Assembly (NCBI GenBank): GCA_005888745.1
Contig: VBBS01000028.1
Coordinates: 174,375 to 238,374 of the forward strand
Reading direction: 5' to 3'
DNA from: Candidatus Bathyarchaeota archaeon
GTDB taxonomy: Archaea; Thermoproteota; Bathyarchaeia; 40CM-2-53-6
Length of the DNA: 64,000 nt
Shown: in pieces, positions 1 through 8,795 of the stretch
Layout of the letters: each line of letters begins with the position of its first letter
How positions within the stretch are numbered: the first letter of the stretch is position 1
The notes under the pieces: model-generated
Database searches by the model: none
Told to the model about the DNA's origin: nothing
What the model saw: only the letters and a program-made list of their open reading frames with translations
Made by a program: the position numbers and the translations under genes

Positions 1-2
1 AA

Positions 3-620
3 GCGCCTGTAGCGATTCTCACGGATGTCGGTGTCATCGCAGATTCACCCTACAACTTGTTAGCTGCTGGTTGTGCCGACATTGTTGCCAAGTTCACAGC
101 CGTTAAGGACTGGCAACTCGCACACAAACTGAAGAACGAGTACTACGGTGACTACGCGGCCAACCTTGCTATGATGAGTGCTGAACTTGTTACGAAGAAC
201 GCCAGGGAGATTCTAAAGCGAAACGTCGAAGGCGTCCGAACCGTAGTGGAGGCACTCATAAGCTGCGGCGTGGCAATGAGCATAGCAGGAAGCTCCCGAC
301 CATGCAGTGGATCCGAGCACTTGTTCAGTCATGCCCTCGACATTGTGGCCGGCGAAACAAGCCTTCATGGCGAGAGAACTGGTGTTGGCGCAGTCTTGTG
401 CGCTTACCTCCAAGGAGGCAATTGGGAATCGATTCGAGCGTTTCTGAAAGAGATTGGAGCTCCTTCGACTGCTGAGGAGCTGAACGTTTCCCCTGATCAG
501 GTGGTGAGGGCCCTTACGATGGCGCATAGTCTGCGGCCCGAACGATACACAATCCTCGGAGAGACCGGAGTGGCGGAGGCCGCTGCGGAGAAGGTCGCCC
601 GGACGACGGGCGTTATTTGA
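3..620 (+). CDS. egsA: sn-glycerol-1-phosphate dehydrogenase, C-terminal part (5' end outside window)
   Basis: Reduces dihydroxyacetone phosphate to sn-glycerol-1-phosphate, the backbone of archaeal membrane lipids; cytosolic, NAD(P)H-dependent. The frame is already open at base 3, so only about the last 205 residues are present and the start lies upstream. Family marks seen are LAAGCADIVAKFTAVKDW, a metal-ligand histidine in SGSEHLFSHALD and another in SLHGERTGVG. It ends at TGA 618-620, 6 nt before the mevalonate-pathway decarboxylase, so the two are probably co-transcribed as a lipid-precursor unit. The identification is firm; substrate and cofactor preference are taken from the family. 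Confidence 0.93.
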   Translation, partial: APVAILTDVGVIADSPYNLLAAGCADIVAKFTAVKDWQLAHKLKNEYYGDYAANLAMMSAELVTKNAREILKRNVEGVRTVVEALISCGVAMSIAGSSRPCSGSEHLFSHALDIVAGETSLHGERTGVGAVLCAYLQGGNWESIRAFLKEIGAPSTAEELNVSPDQVVRALTMAHSLRPERYTILGETGVAEAAAEKVARTTGVI

Positions 621-626
621 TAGGAC

Positions 627-1595
627 ATGAAGGCTTCTGCTCGAGCCTACGCGATTCAGGGGCTCGTGAAATACCACGGTCTGCGGAACGAGAGGCTGCG
701 GTTACCATTCCACGACAGCATATCAGTCTGCATGAAAGCACTTCCAACAGTGACGACGGTCGCCTTCAACCCAGAGTTGACGGATGACCTTATCCGGATA
801 AACGGGAAGTCGCCTTCCCGCAAAGAACAGGCCAGAGTTTTGGCGGTCGTTAACCATCTCCGACAGTTGTCTCGTTTCGGGTCCAAGAAAGCAAGAATCG
901 AATCCAGGAACCCCGACGTCAAAGGGAAGGGACTGGGCTTCTCCGCCTCAGGTTTTGCTGCACTAGGACTTGCAACGGCAAGAGCGTTGGATCTCGATAC
1001 CAAGACACCTGAGTTGTCAGAGGTTGTTAGACTGGGGGCTGGTTCCGCATCTCGAAGCGTAGCCGGGGGCTTCTCCATCTGGTACGCGAACAGAAACGGT
1101 CGGTCTTATGCAGAGGAGCTTGCCTCTGCCAGCTCAATCAAACTAAGAACGATAATCGTTCCGATAGAGTCAGAGGTCAAAACAGACAGAGCTCACGCTG
1201 ACGCTGTTAAGTCTCCGTTTTTCAAGCCTAGGCTGGCTTACCTTCGAGGTATTCTTCCACGGATGAAACGGGCTATCTCACGAAGGGACGTAGAGTCGAT
1301 CGGACGGTTAGCCGAGGAAGATACACTCAACCTGCATGCAGTCACGATGACCGGTAAGGAGGGACTGGTTCTTTTCAATCCACTCTCTATCGAAATCATG
1401 AGAGAGGTACGAAGACTCCGAACCGAAGAGGACATTCCAGCCTGGTTCTCCCTGGATACTGGTCCATCGGTTTTCGTGAACACCACACGAGACGCTGCCC
1501 AGTCAGTTCGACGAAACATCAGCAAACTCGCAAACTCGCTCTTAGTCTCGGACCCAGGCGGACCCGCCGAGATTATCGACAAGCACCTTTTCTAA
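627..1595 (+). CDS. Mevalonate-pathway decarboxylase (GHMP family), probably phosphomevalonate decarboxylase
   Basis: 322 residues, normal for the diphosphomevalonate/phosphomevalonate decarboxylase family. Visible motifs are the N-terminal VKYHGLRNERLRLP followed by HDSISV, the GHMP glycine/serine loop GLGFSASGFAALGLA, GSASRSVAGGF and the catalytic Asp in SLDTGPSVF. These enzymes phosphorylate and decarboxylate a mevalonate phosphate. The window also encodes isopentenyl phosphate kinase (36269-37099), so the likely route is mevalonate-5-phosphate to isopentenyl phosphate to IPP; the product could still be IPP directly. Classical enzymes read KYWGK where this one reads KYHGL. The ATG start follows egsA by 6 nt. 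Confidence 0.88.
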   Translation: MKASARAYAIQGLVKYHGLRNERLRLPFHDSISVCMKALPTVTTVAFNPELTDDLIRINGKSPSRKEQARVLAVVNHLRQLSRFGSKKARIESRNPDVKGKGLGFSASGFAALGLATARALDLDTKTPELSEVVRLGAGSASRSVAGGFSIWYANRNGRSYAEELASASSIKLRTIIVPIESEVKTDRAHADAVKSPFFKPRLAYLRGILPRMKRAISRRDVESIGRLAEEDTLNLHAVTMTGKEGLVLFNPLSIEIMREVRRLRTEEDIPAWFSLDTGPSVFVNTTRDAAQSVRRNISKLANSLLVSDPGGPAEIIDKHLF

Positions 1596-1608
1596 CACCT
1601 CGATCGGT

Positions 1609-3156
1609 TTGGGTTCTCAAGAACTGGACACTCGAATGTCATCGCAGAAAGGATCAGCTGCTGGACCGACAGATGCTAAGGTTCTAGCTCCGCTTCCAAA
1701 CGCCGACAAGTATTCCCAGATCGTAACCCGGTTCGCCCCGAATCCCGACTTTGTGCTCCATATCGGATCTCTTCGTGCTGTGTTTCTCTCTCATGACTAT
1801 GCAAGGATGTACAAGGGCAAATTCATCCTCCGGTTTGAAGATACGGACCCTCGACTGAAGAAGTCGGTTCTCGAATATTATGGACAGATCGAGAAAGACG
1901 TGAAGTGGCTGGGGTGCCAGTGGGACGAGGAATACATCATGAGCGACAGAGTCCCAATCTATTATGAGTACGCAGAGAAAGCGCTTGGCCATGGGTTCGC
2001 GTTTGTCTGCACGTGTGAACCAGACCAGTTTAAGGCGATAATCGAGTCAGGCCGAGCCTGTCCACACAGGTCCAAGAGTCCTGCTGAAAATCTCGAACTG
2101 TGGCGCAATATGCTCAGTGGAGAACTGAAGGAAGGAGAGGCTGTCGTTCGTGTCAAGACGGAGACGACTCATCCGAATCCGGCGGTTCGAGATTGGCCAG
2201 CCTTCCGAATAATTGATCCGGAGAAGTATCCTCATCCTCGGGTCGGGTCCAAGTATCGGGTCTGGCCTCTCTACAACTTCTCCGCTGCCGTAGACGATCG
2301 TCTGATGGGTGTTACTCATATCATTCGTGGGAAGGAACATTTGACCAACGCGGTCAGACAGACCTTCCTCTACAAGCACATGGGCTGGTCATATCCTGAA
2401 GCTATCGAGTATGGACGATTGAAGATGATCGGGTTCAAGCTCAGCAAGTCAGAGATGGTGAAAGAGCTCGAGGAAGGATTGGTCGATGGATTCGACGATC
2501 CTAGAATTCCGACGATAGCGTCGCTTAGTCGGAGGGGATACTCGCCTGAGGCCTTGCGAAAGATTGTGCATGAGATGGGAGCTCGGCCTGTGGACGCGAC
2601 ATTGAGCTGGGACAATATCAACGCCGCGAATCGTAAGGAAATTGACAAGCTAGCTCACAGATACAATTTCATCCCCAATCCCGTTCCTATGGATGTGGAG
2701 CATGTTCCACACGCGTTCGAGGCGCATCTTCCGCTTCACCCGGAACTCCCATCGCTTGGAAATCGCACGTTGAAAGTTGTTCCTAGCGAGGGTACTGCCC
2801 GCATTTGGCTGTCTGGATCCGACCTTCAAGCGTTCGAGAAGGCGAAGGTTGTCCGGCTTATGGAGCTCTTCAACGTAGAAATCCATTCAACCAAACCAGA
2901 TTTGGTTAAGGCAACTTTTCACAGCCAGGAATACGCGAAGGCCAGAGAGCTCAAAGCACCTCTGATACAATGGGTTCCTGACGACCAACACATCTCCTGC
3001 GAAGTGGTTATGCCGGACGCGACAAGGACGAGAGGGTTCGGGGAGACGAACTTGATCGGTGAGAAGGTGGGAAATACTATTCAGATGGTTAGGTTCGGCT
3101 TCGGAAGAATCGACTCTAAGGAAGACCCGCTAACCGTCTACTTCGCACACAAGTAG
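1609..3156 (+). CDS. gltX: Glutamyl-tRNA synthetase, archaeal type, short N-terminus
   Basis: Charges tRNA-Glu (in many archaea also tRNA-Gln for amidation). The class I motifs are present in altered form: HIGS at residues 51-54 instead of HIGH, and KLSKS at about 277-281. FILRFEDTDPR and the archaeal/eukaryotic beta-barrel anticodon-binding C-terminus are recognisable. Archaeal GluRS usually carries roughly 70-100 residues ahead of RFAPNP; here there are only about 40, so the N-terminal helical domain is missing or reduced. The start is TTG 1609 or ATG 1636. A diverged copy of this gene's last 24 codons lies at 5386-5463. Confidence 0.93.
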   Translation: MGSQELDTRMSSQKGSAAGPTDAKVLAPLPNADKYSQIVTRFAPNPDFVLHIGSLRAVFLSHDYARMYKGKFILRFEDTDPRLKKSVLEYYGQIEKDVKWLGCQWDEEYIMSDRVPIYYEYAEKALGHGFAFVCTCEPDQFKAIIESGRACPHRSKSPAENLELWRNMLSGELKEGEAVVRVKTETTHPNPAVRDWPAFRIIDPEKYPHPRVGSKYRVWPLYNFSAAVDDRLMGVTHIIRGKEHLTNAVRQTFLYKHMGWSYPEAIEYGRLKMIGFKLSKSEMVKELEEGLVDGFDDPRIPTIASLSRRGYSPEALRKIVHEMGARPVDATLSWDNINAANRKEIDKLAHRYNFIPNPVPMDVEHVPHAFEAHLPLHPELPSLGNRTLKVVPSEGTARIWLSGSDLQAFEKAKVVRLMELFNVEIHSTKPDLVKATFHSQEYAKARELKAPLIQWVPDDQHISCEVVMPDATRTRGFGETNLIGEKVGNTIQMVRFGFGRIDSKEDPLTVYFAHK

Positions 3157-3167
3157 CTAGTTCTGAT

Positions 3168-3929
3168 CTAGTGAGCCGTGCTCCCGAATCCAATCTGAAG
3201 AACTATTGAGTAGTGGTGACCCGAGGACAGGGTTACTGTGAACGTGAAGAGGTTGCCGCGTCCCGTTACGACCTGTATTGTGTACTGGTGTCCGCTTGTG
3301 AAAGCGAATGCTGAACCATGGAGGGTGCATTGCGAACAACTCGAACCGATGCTGAATGTTGTTGTCGTAACGCTGTTCGGCGCTAGTGACGGACCACTCC
3401 AGTTCGCGAGAGCGTATTCGTTGCCGCTTGGATCTGTGACGTAGTAATTTGTTAGTGTTGCAGTTCCGGTGCCATTGTTCTGGAGATCTACGGCAACATG
3501 GGTAGAATCTTCGAACGCAACGGAAGTCGGAGCGATGTTTTCTGTGTAGGTCTCAGAACTAGCCCACCCGGTCATGATCTGGTTTCCGCAAGATGTCTTT
3601 ACTGGAATCCAGGTTTCGGAGTCTGCGTCTTGGACTGTCGTGAACGTTCCGTTTTGTCCTGCCCCGATTGCTACGTCGATGCTGTACGACTGTGTCCCAA
3701 GGATGTAAGACGTGAGCCTCACCGCCTCTGATTGTGCGTTATGGATTTTGACTGTGTAGGAATAGGGTGTGGTTTGGCTTGCTGTGAAACTTCCGACTAG
3801 AAGGTTCGAGTTTTCAGTATTGCAAGAGGACGTGGAGGTTAGCTGAGGGCTGAGTGCTCCGGTCGAGAAGAGTGCGATTGCCCCTACCGCGATTGCGCTT
3901 ACTAGTATTGCGACTACCTTGGTATTCAC
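3168..3929 (-). CDS. Secreted or membrane-anchored protein of unknown function
   Basis: 253 residues. The N-terminus is a signal/anchor (a few residues, then VVAILVSAIAVGAIALFS), followed by a Ser/Thr-rich ectodomain of predicted beta-strands with several paired cysteines (SSC, TSCG, SSCSQC). No enzyme motif was recognised. The layout resembles archaeal pilin-like or cell-surface proteins, but the function is unknown. It is convergent with gltX, with 11 nt between the stops. It sits at the gltX-proximal edge of a patch bounded on the far side by a gltX 3' relic, so it may be part of an acquired segment. Confidence 0.7.
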   Translation of the reverse strand: MNTKVVAILVSAIAVGAIALFSTGALSPQLTSTSSCNTENSNLLVGSFTASQTTPYSYTVKIHNAQSEAVRLTSYILGTQSYSIDVAIGAGQNGTFTTVQDADSETWIPVKTSCGNQIMTGWASSETYTENIAPTSVAFEDSTHVAVDLQNNGTGTATLTNYYVTDPSGNEYALANWSGPSLAPNSVTTTTFSIGSSCSQCTLHGSAFAFTSGHQYTIQVVTGRGNLFTFTVTLSSGHHYSIVLQIGFGSTAH

Positions 3930-4351
3930 CTTTCAACCTTTCCTGGCTCATGAGCCATACGTATTCAATCGTCATGTAACTGGGCACCACCACCCTGTCA
4001 ATCAAGTCTGTCAAAAAGCCCGAATCATTCGTCAACCGAAGAAGGATGAAGATTGGTGGAAAAGTGGACGTGTTTCCACAACCCAGTTGCTGCCTCGCGA
4101 ATCTCGACTTTACTCGTCACAGCTTGCATGATATGTTTCTCCATGATCCCTCATCGAGGTAAGATTTGCTGAAAGGACGATTCCTAGCTTGTCGATCAGT
4201 GCGAATTAATCACTCGCCAACATCTAACCAGCAATTCCGGGTAGAAGTCCGCGCACAGAGCAGAAGCTTCTCATATCATACAATTACTCCGTTCACAGGT
4301 CCCGATGTCCATGCTGGCTGACGCAAAGTCGCTCTTCGGAGAAATCGTCGT
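3930..4351. other. Intergenic stretch with one hairpin, no gene seen
   Basis: About 420 bases between the divergent secreted-protein gene and the epimerase pseudogene. Short open frames here have no recognisable content. A 7-bp inverted repeat, GTGGAAA at 4056-4062 pairing with TTTCCAC at 4073-4079 (10-nt loop), could be a terminator or binding site. The string gcgaattaatcac at 4201 recurs with one mismatch at 5321, on the other side of the epimerase pseudogene. Confidence 0.5.
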
Positions 4352-5277
4352 ATGACACGTCGCATCGTCCTCGCTGGCGGCAACGGCTTCATCGGTCGTT
4401 TGCTCGTTGAGAGCTTTGTCGCAGGAAACTACGAGGTTGTCATACTCACGCGCTCGCCTAGCGTAGCCGAGACGGGCATTCGCCAAGTCCGCTGGGACGG
4501 GCGCACCCTGGGAGATTGGGCCGGAGAGCTCGAAAGCGTCCACGCACTCATCAATCTCGCCGGGCGATCGGTGAATTGCCGCTACAACGCGCGCAACCGG
4601 CGCGAGATCCTTGAGTCGCGGGTTCAATCGACAAAGGTGTTGGGCGACGCCATCGCCCTCAGCCGGCAACCACCGCAGGTGTGGCTGAACGCCAGCACCG
4701 CCACTATCTACAAACACACGTTCGACCGGCAGATGGATGAGGCCACCGGTGAAATTGGCGCGACCCCGGAGGCCAAGGATGAATTCTCCATCGAAGTTGC
4801 GCGCGCCTGGGAAGAAACGCTCTTCGAGGCGCCCACCCCTGTTACGCGGAAGGTCGCGCTGCGCACGGCAATGGTCTTCGCCGCGGGCAAAGGTGGCGTT
4901 TACCGGACCCTGCGAGGGCTCGCGCGATGGGGGCTAGGAGGCACCATTGCCGGCGGGGGATTCACGAAGACGATTTTTGCCACTCCATCGAATGGTTGAT
5001 CCACCGGGACGATTTTAGTGGGCCGGTCAATGTGGCCTCGCCGAACCCGATCCCGCAACGCGAGATGATGAGAATCATCCGTCGGGAGTGCAGCGTGCCT
5101 TTCGGATTGCCCGCGACTCGCACGATGCTTGAGGTTGCGGCCTTTGTTCATAGGACCGAGGCCGAACTCATACTCAAGAGCCGCCGCGTTGTGCCAAGTC
5201 GGTTGCTGGCAGAAGGCTTCCAGTTCCGTTTCGCGCGAATGGAAGACGCGGTGCGAGAGATTGAAGACCGCTTATGA
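4352..5277 (+). pseudogene. NAD-dependent epimerase (TIGR01777/YfcH-like SDR), frameshifted
   Basis: An extended-SDR protein broken into two frames. The first part (from ATG 4352) has the Rossmann start RIVLAGGNGFIGRLL and LINLAGRSV. After GLGGTIAGGG the frame runs off to a stop near 4999. The family's next block continues in another frame as IHEDDFCHSIEWL, then GPVNVASPNPI and RVVPSRLLAEGFQFRF, to TGA at 5275-5277. At the junction (about 4955-4962) roughly six residues usually found before WIHxDD are missing, so this looks like a deletion of about 19 nt rather than a single-base error. The segment is GC-richer than its neighbours and the family is mostly bacterial, which suggests horizontal transfer followed by decay. 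Confidence 0.85.
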
Positions 5278-5385
5278 CTGGGCCGGGACTCGAACGATCG
5301 AACTAAACTCTGCGAGTAGCGCGAATTAAGCACAACCAGGCTTCGATACGGCTAGGTGGAACTCTGCATCGAATAAGTCCCATCC

Positions 5386-5463
5386 ATTCAGATGGGTAGA
5401 TTCCGCTTCGGAAGAAGCGATTCGAAAGAAGAACCACTAACTGTTTATTTTGATTACAAGTAG
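5386..5463 (+). pseudogene. Relic of a second gltX 3' end (last ~24 codons)
   Basis: Read in frame to the TAG at 5461-5463, this gives IQMGRFRFGRSD followed by SKEEPLTVYFDYK. The intact gltX ends IQMVRFGFGRID then SKEDPLTVYFAHK. Over 78 bases the two agree at about 62 positions, and most differences are third-codon positions, so both copies evolved as coding sequence before this one was lost. An in-frame TAA at 5374-5376 closes the frame upstream, and no further gltX sequence is visible. With the intact gltX end at 3156 it brackets the secreted-protein/epimerase patch. Confidence 0.82.
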
Positions 5464-5655
5464 TCCCCGCACTAATCATCACACCTACTGGGCATGGGTC
5501 GGAGAAATCGGTCTTACAATTTACCTATGGGTTTTTTCGCTACCTTCTTGGGAATCCATCTCAGTGATTGGTCTGACCTACAGAAGAGCCAAACAGTCTT
5601 TGATTACACACAACTACGCTTCGATGCCGGCAGTCAGTACCTAAGCTGAATCTCT

Positions 5656-6534
5656 CTATCTCTGATTTTCAGATCCCATCTTGGCGCGCTTGCGAGAAGT
5701 ACTAGTGGAAGGCTTCTTTGTAGATGCTTCTTTCTTCTTTGCCGGTGATCTCGGTTTCTTAGGGGCCGACATGGGTGCTTCTGCCTTCTCCTCTTTCTCT
5801 GGAGAAACATCTGCCGGCTTCGCTGCAGTAGCGGGCAATTCTGGCTTTGGCTCAGACCTCTTGAAGACTTCTTGGAAGGCTACCGTGTCTATGTCTGGGA
5901 AGAATTTTTGCAGGTCTGATGTGACAGCCTTCTTGGCTACCTGTAGTCCGCTGAGATAGAAGGCCTCCTCGGGCACTTCTATAGTGAGATCGGTCTGATG
6001 CTTCTTTAGGGCGAATTTTTCCTTCGGGACCTCAGGGATTCGTAGCGCGATTAGGCTGAGAATCTTCTCGTTCTCGTTTTCCAATACTTTGTCGATGGAC
6101 ACGTCATAGACGAGAGTCCGACCGGCGAGCGGATGATTGTAATCGACTTGGACTCGACCTGCACCGACTGCACGGACAACGGCGGGCCTTCCATCAAATT
6201 CGACTTGTTGGCCGGGAGTCGGGTATTCTTTGTCTCTGAACCGTCGTAGCGGGACTAGCCGCATTTTTCCCGGGTCTCGATTGCCAAAACCCTTCTCAGG
6301 TGACAGCTCAACTGTCTTGTTTGTTCCAGGGTCTAGTCCGACGAGAGATTCTTCTAGTCCTTTGGGTAGCCATCCTTCTCCTAGGATGATGAATTTTGGA
6401 CCAAATGTTGAGTCTTCTCGATGGATGTGGGCATCCTTGGCCACGGAATCGAAGGTGGTGTCAACCGTCTCTCCACTCTCTTTCACTTTTAGGGTGTAGT
6501 TGACTAGTAGGAAGTCTCCTGGTTTGACTGCCAT
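5656..6534 (-). CDS. FKBP-type peptidyl-prolyl cis-trans isomerase with basic tail
   Basis: 292 residues. The first ~160 match the archaeal SlyD-like FKBP fold with an insert-in-flap domain: VKPGDFLLVNYTLKV, GEGWLPKGLEESLVGL, SPEKGFGNRDP, and a flap ending in VQVDYNHPLAGRTLVYDV. A conserved helical region follows to about 215, then a ~75-residue Lys/Pro/Ser/Ala-rich disordered tail that may bind RNA or ribosomes. The role is proline isomerisation and chaperone activity in the cytosol. The ATG lies 5 nt after the aminotransferase stop, so it is cotranscribed downstream of that gene. Confidence 0.9.
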   Translation of the reverse strand: MAVKPGDFLLVNYTLKVKESGETVDTTFDSVAKDAHIHREDSTFGPKFIILGEGWLPKGLEESLVGLDPGTNKTVELSPEKGFGNRDPGKMRLVPLRRFRDKEYPTPGQQVEFDGRPAVVRAVGAGRVQVDYNHPLAGRTLVYDVSIDKVLENENEKILSLIALRIPEVPKEKFALKKHQTDLTIEVPEEAFYLSGLQVAKKAVTSDLQKFFPDIDTVAFQEVFKRSEPKPELPATAAKPADVSPEKEEKAEAPMSAPKKPRSPAKKKEASTKKPSTSTSRKRAKMGSENQR

Positions 6535-6539
6535 GGTTC

Positions 6540-7709
6540 TCAGTTCACCTTTCCGGGTAGTCTTGATAGGGTTTCTCTCGCTGCTTCTAACCCTTCGTCA
6601 ACCTTGGCATTGAAACCCAGTTCTGATGTCGCGGATCCTATGGCGCCGACCGTTGTCATTATGTCGGCGGATCCTACGTTGCCCATGATTCCGACTCTGA
6701 ACATTTTTCCTTTTGCTTTCCCGAGGCTTCCCCCGAAGTCTATTCCATACTTCGTTCTTATCAGTTCCCTCACTTTCCCCTCATCCATCCCCATAGGACT
6801 GTTCACTGCAGCAACTGTGTGGGATCGGGATTCCTTCTCTGCGTAAAGCCCGAGTCCCATGGCTTCCATCCCGTTATAGACCGCCTCCGCACAAATCCTG
6901 TGTCGCTCATAGCGTGCAGGCAACCCCTCTTCGAGAATCATGTCGCAAGCCTCGTTCAACGCGTAGAGAAGACTGACAGCTGGTGTGAATGGCGTATAGC
7001 CGTCTTGGATGTACTTCTGATACATTAGGAGGTCAAGGTAGTAAGACCGATTGACTTTCTTCGACTTGATCCTCGTCCACGCCTTGTCGCTGACTGAGAT
7101 AAACGCCAACCCAGGCGGGGTCATCAAACACTTCTGGCTCGCAGTCACGCAGATATCGATGTTCCAATCATCCACAGGCAACTTATCGCCGCCCAGAATT
7201 GAGATCGCGTCTACCATCAATAGCATGTCATGGTCAGCGCACATCTCCCCAAGCCGCTCAAGCGCCCTGACTGTTACGCCGGTAGAGGTTTCATTGTGGA
7301 CGACCGCAAGCGCTCTAGCGTCAGGGTTTGCTTTAACAATCTTCTCAAAATCCTCAACTCGAGGAGCTTTGCCCCACTCTGAACCCAAAACGACAGGTTT
7401 TCCACCGTAGGCTTTGATCGCTTCGCCCAGCCTCTCGCTGAAAAAGCCGTTTACATTAACAATTATCTTGTCGCCATCATCTACTATGTTCTGGAGAGCA
7501 GCCTCGGTGGCTCCCGTGCCTGAGGAAGTAAGAATGAACATGTCACCTTTCGTCTCGAAGACTTTCTTGGTCTTGCCTAGAAGTTTGTTGAAGAGTTCCT
7601 TGAACTCGGGGCCCCTGTGACCGATAAGCGGCTTCAACATCGCCCTCATCACCCGAGGTGGAACGTTGGTGGGACCGGGTAACATCAGAAGTCTCTGGGT
7701 CTCACTCAC
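6540..7709 (-). CDS. Class V aminotransferase (serine/alanine-glyoxylate type)
   Basis: PLP-dependent transaminase, 389 residues, full length. Motifs are LLMLPGPTNVPPRVM at the N-terminus, TSSGTGATEAA for phosphate binding, LMVDAISILGG (Asp to the PLP ring) and the Schiff-base lysine in VTASQKCLMTPPG. Relatives transfer the amino group of serine, alanine or aspartate to glyoxylate or pyruvate; the donor cannot be read from sequence. It is the first gene of a two-gene unit with the FKBP. On its strand a TTAAAAG element near 7754-7760 is a candidate TATA box for a leadered transcript. Confidence 0.9.
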   Translation of the reverse strand: MSETQRLLMLPGPTNVPPRVMRAMLKPLIGHRGPEFKELFNKLLGKTKKVFETKGDMFILTSSGTGATEAALQNIVDDGDKIIVNVNGFFSERLGEAIKAYGGKPVVLGSEWGKAPRVEDFEKIVKANPDARALAVVHNETSTGVTVRALERLGEMCADHDMLLMVDAISILGGDKLPVDDWNIDICVTASQKCLMTPPGLAFISVSDKAWTRIKSKKVNRSYYLDLLMYQKYIQDGYTPFTPAVSLLYALNEACDMILEEGLPARYERHRICAEAVYNGMEAMGLGLYAEKESRSHTVAAVNSPMGMDEGKVRELIRTKYGIDFGGSLGKAKGKMFRVGIMGNVGSADIMTTVGAIGSATSELGFNAKVDEGLEAARETLSRLPGKVN

Positions 7710-7811
7710 AAGGCAACCCTACAGCTAGTGTTTCGCGAAACGAAGCCGTGATTCTTTTAAGTCTTACATTGACAATTGAACAGAGTGCATATCATGAGGA
7801 AGTGCAGACAC

Positions 7812-8743
7812 TCATTTCGCAATCTTCATCGCCGATTCGTCCTTCTGTACTAGTCGACTTCTGAGGAGTATCGCTAGGGCTAGAGTCGAGATGAAGATCA
7901 TCGTGTATATTGCCGAAATGGCCGTCGTCTCGTATATGTCGCTAGTCTGCCAGATGTGTCCGACTGCATCTGTTATGGCGGTGTTGGTGGGCCTAAACGG
8001 GTAGTTGAGGACAAACCCGACCCCTGTCCACAGGTAGACTAGAATAATCTGGAGATAGTGGGTTATTGGTACGGCCGGTGGGTTGGTCGGCCCGCGCTTC
8101 CGGAGGTACAGAGCGAAGAGCTGGAAGAAGATGTACACGGTCAGTGACCAGCCGAGGAAGTTGGAGATTGGTACTCCGAAGTATCCTCCTCCCTGTGTCC
8201 AGATCCATGTCTGGTTGATGGTGGAGGCAATTGGGTCGAGGGAAAGGTCCCAGGCAACCATCATGAACGATGCGACCAATGGAACGGCGACCGTGGTGAA
8301 GATAGTTGAGCCTCGGCGGACTCCGCCTAAAATAAGATTGATAGAACCCAGGCAAGGTAGCCGAATGCAATGTAGGATGGAAATATCAGAATCGGTACGA
8401 GGGAGACTTTAGGTCCCAGCGCGTCGGTGTAGTAGTAGTGCCCGAACGGAAAGCCGGTCAGGATGCCTAGGTTTTCCATGATGCCGCTGATGATGAGCGT
8501 GATGACGACGAAGATTGCAATGCCCTTCCACGGGTATCTCTTCATTCCGTGAATCAGTGTGAAGGGAAATAGGAGGAGAATTGTAGGGAAGGTGTTGAGG
8601 TTAGGAAGTATTGCTCTAAGTATGATGGAAACAACATACGCCATTGCGAGACCCCAGAGAACGAGGTTCGTCAGCCTATCATTGCGAGTAGGACTCGCGT
8701 CGGTCAAGTGCGTTCCCTTTTCGACACCCATTCCCGAAACCAT
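7812..8743 (-). pseudogene. Carotenoid biosynthesis membrane protein (DUF422/CruF-like), one frameshift
   Basis: Polytopic membrane protein resembling carotenoid 1,2-hydratases (CruF, bisanhydrobacterioruberin hydratase). The N-terminal part (ATG 8743) contains GFPFGHYYYTDALGPK; the C-terminal part contains SFMMVAWDLSLDP, TWIWTQGGGYFGVP and NFLGWSLTVYI. The two are in different frames. Adding one base to the A4 run at 8329-8332 (a T run on the coding strand) restores a single frame of about 310 residues, normal for the family. This is either a real frameshift or a homopolymer error. A TATA-like TTTAAATAAA at 8767-8776 suits a leaderless transcript, and the TetR operator lies just upstream of it. 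Confidence 0.8.
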
Positions 8744-8773
8744 CTGCAGAGTGGTCCTTGGTGGCGTTTATTT

Positions 8774-8795
8774 AAAGTTACTCGTGAGTAACTTT
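8774..8795. promoter_or_regulatory. Perfect palindromic operator between divergent cruF-like and tetR genes
   Basis: The 10-bp half-site AAAGTTACTC at 8774-8783, a 2-base spacer, and its exact reverse complement at 8786-8795. It lies between two TATA-like elements: TTTAAATAAA (8767-8776, minus-strand gene) and CTTTAAGTAA (8811-8820, plus-strand tetR). Each is 25-33 nt from its start codon. Position and symmetry fit a TetR dimer controlling both promoters. Confidence 0.75.

Noticed and set aside
4271-4717. 148-codon minus-strand frame opposite the epimerase pseudogene.
   Set aside because: Antisense shadow of a GC-rich coding region; the plus strand has clear SDR motifs.
5277-5297. On the minus strand this resembles a tRNA T-loop and 3' end (GTTCGAGTCCCGGCCCA).
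   Set aside because: The 5' half of the T-stem does not pair and there is no upstream cloverleaf; at most it is a relic carried with the epimerase segment.
4201-5333. gcgaattaatcac at 4201 and gcgaattaagcac at 5321 as attachment-site repeats around the epimerase.
   Set aside because: Only 13 bases with one mismatch; could be chance, so mentioned in the intergenic note but not claimed as att sites.
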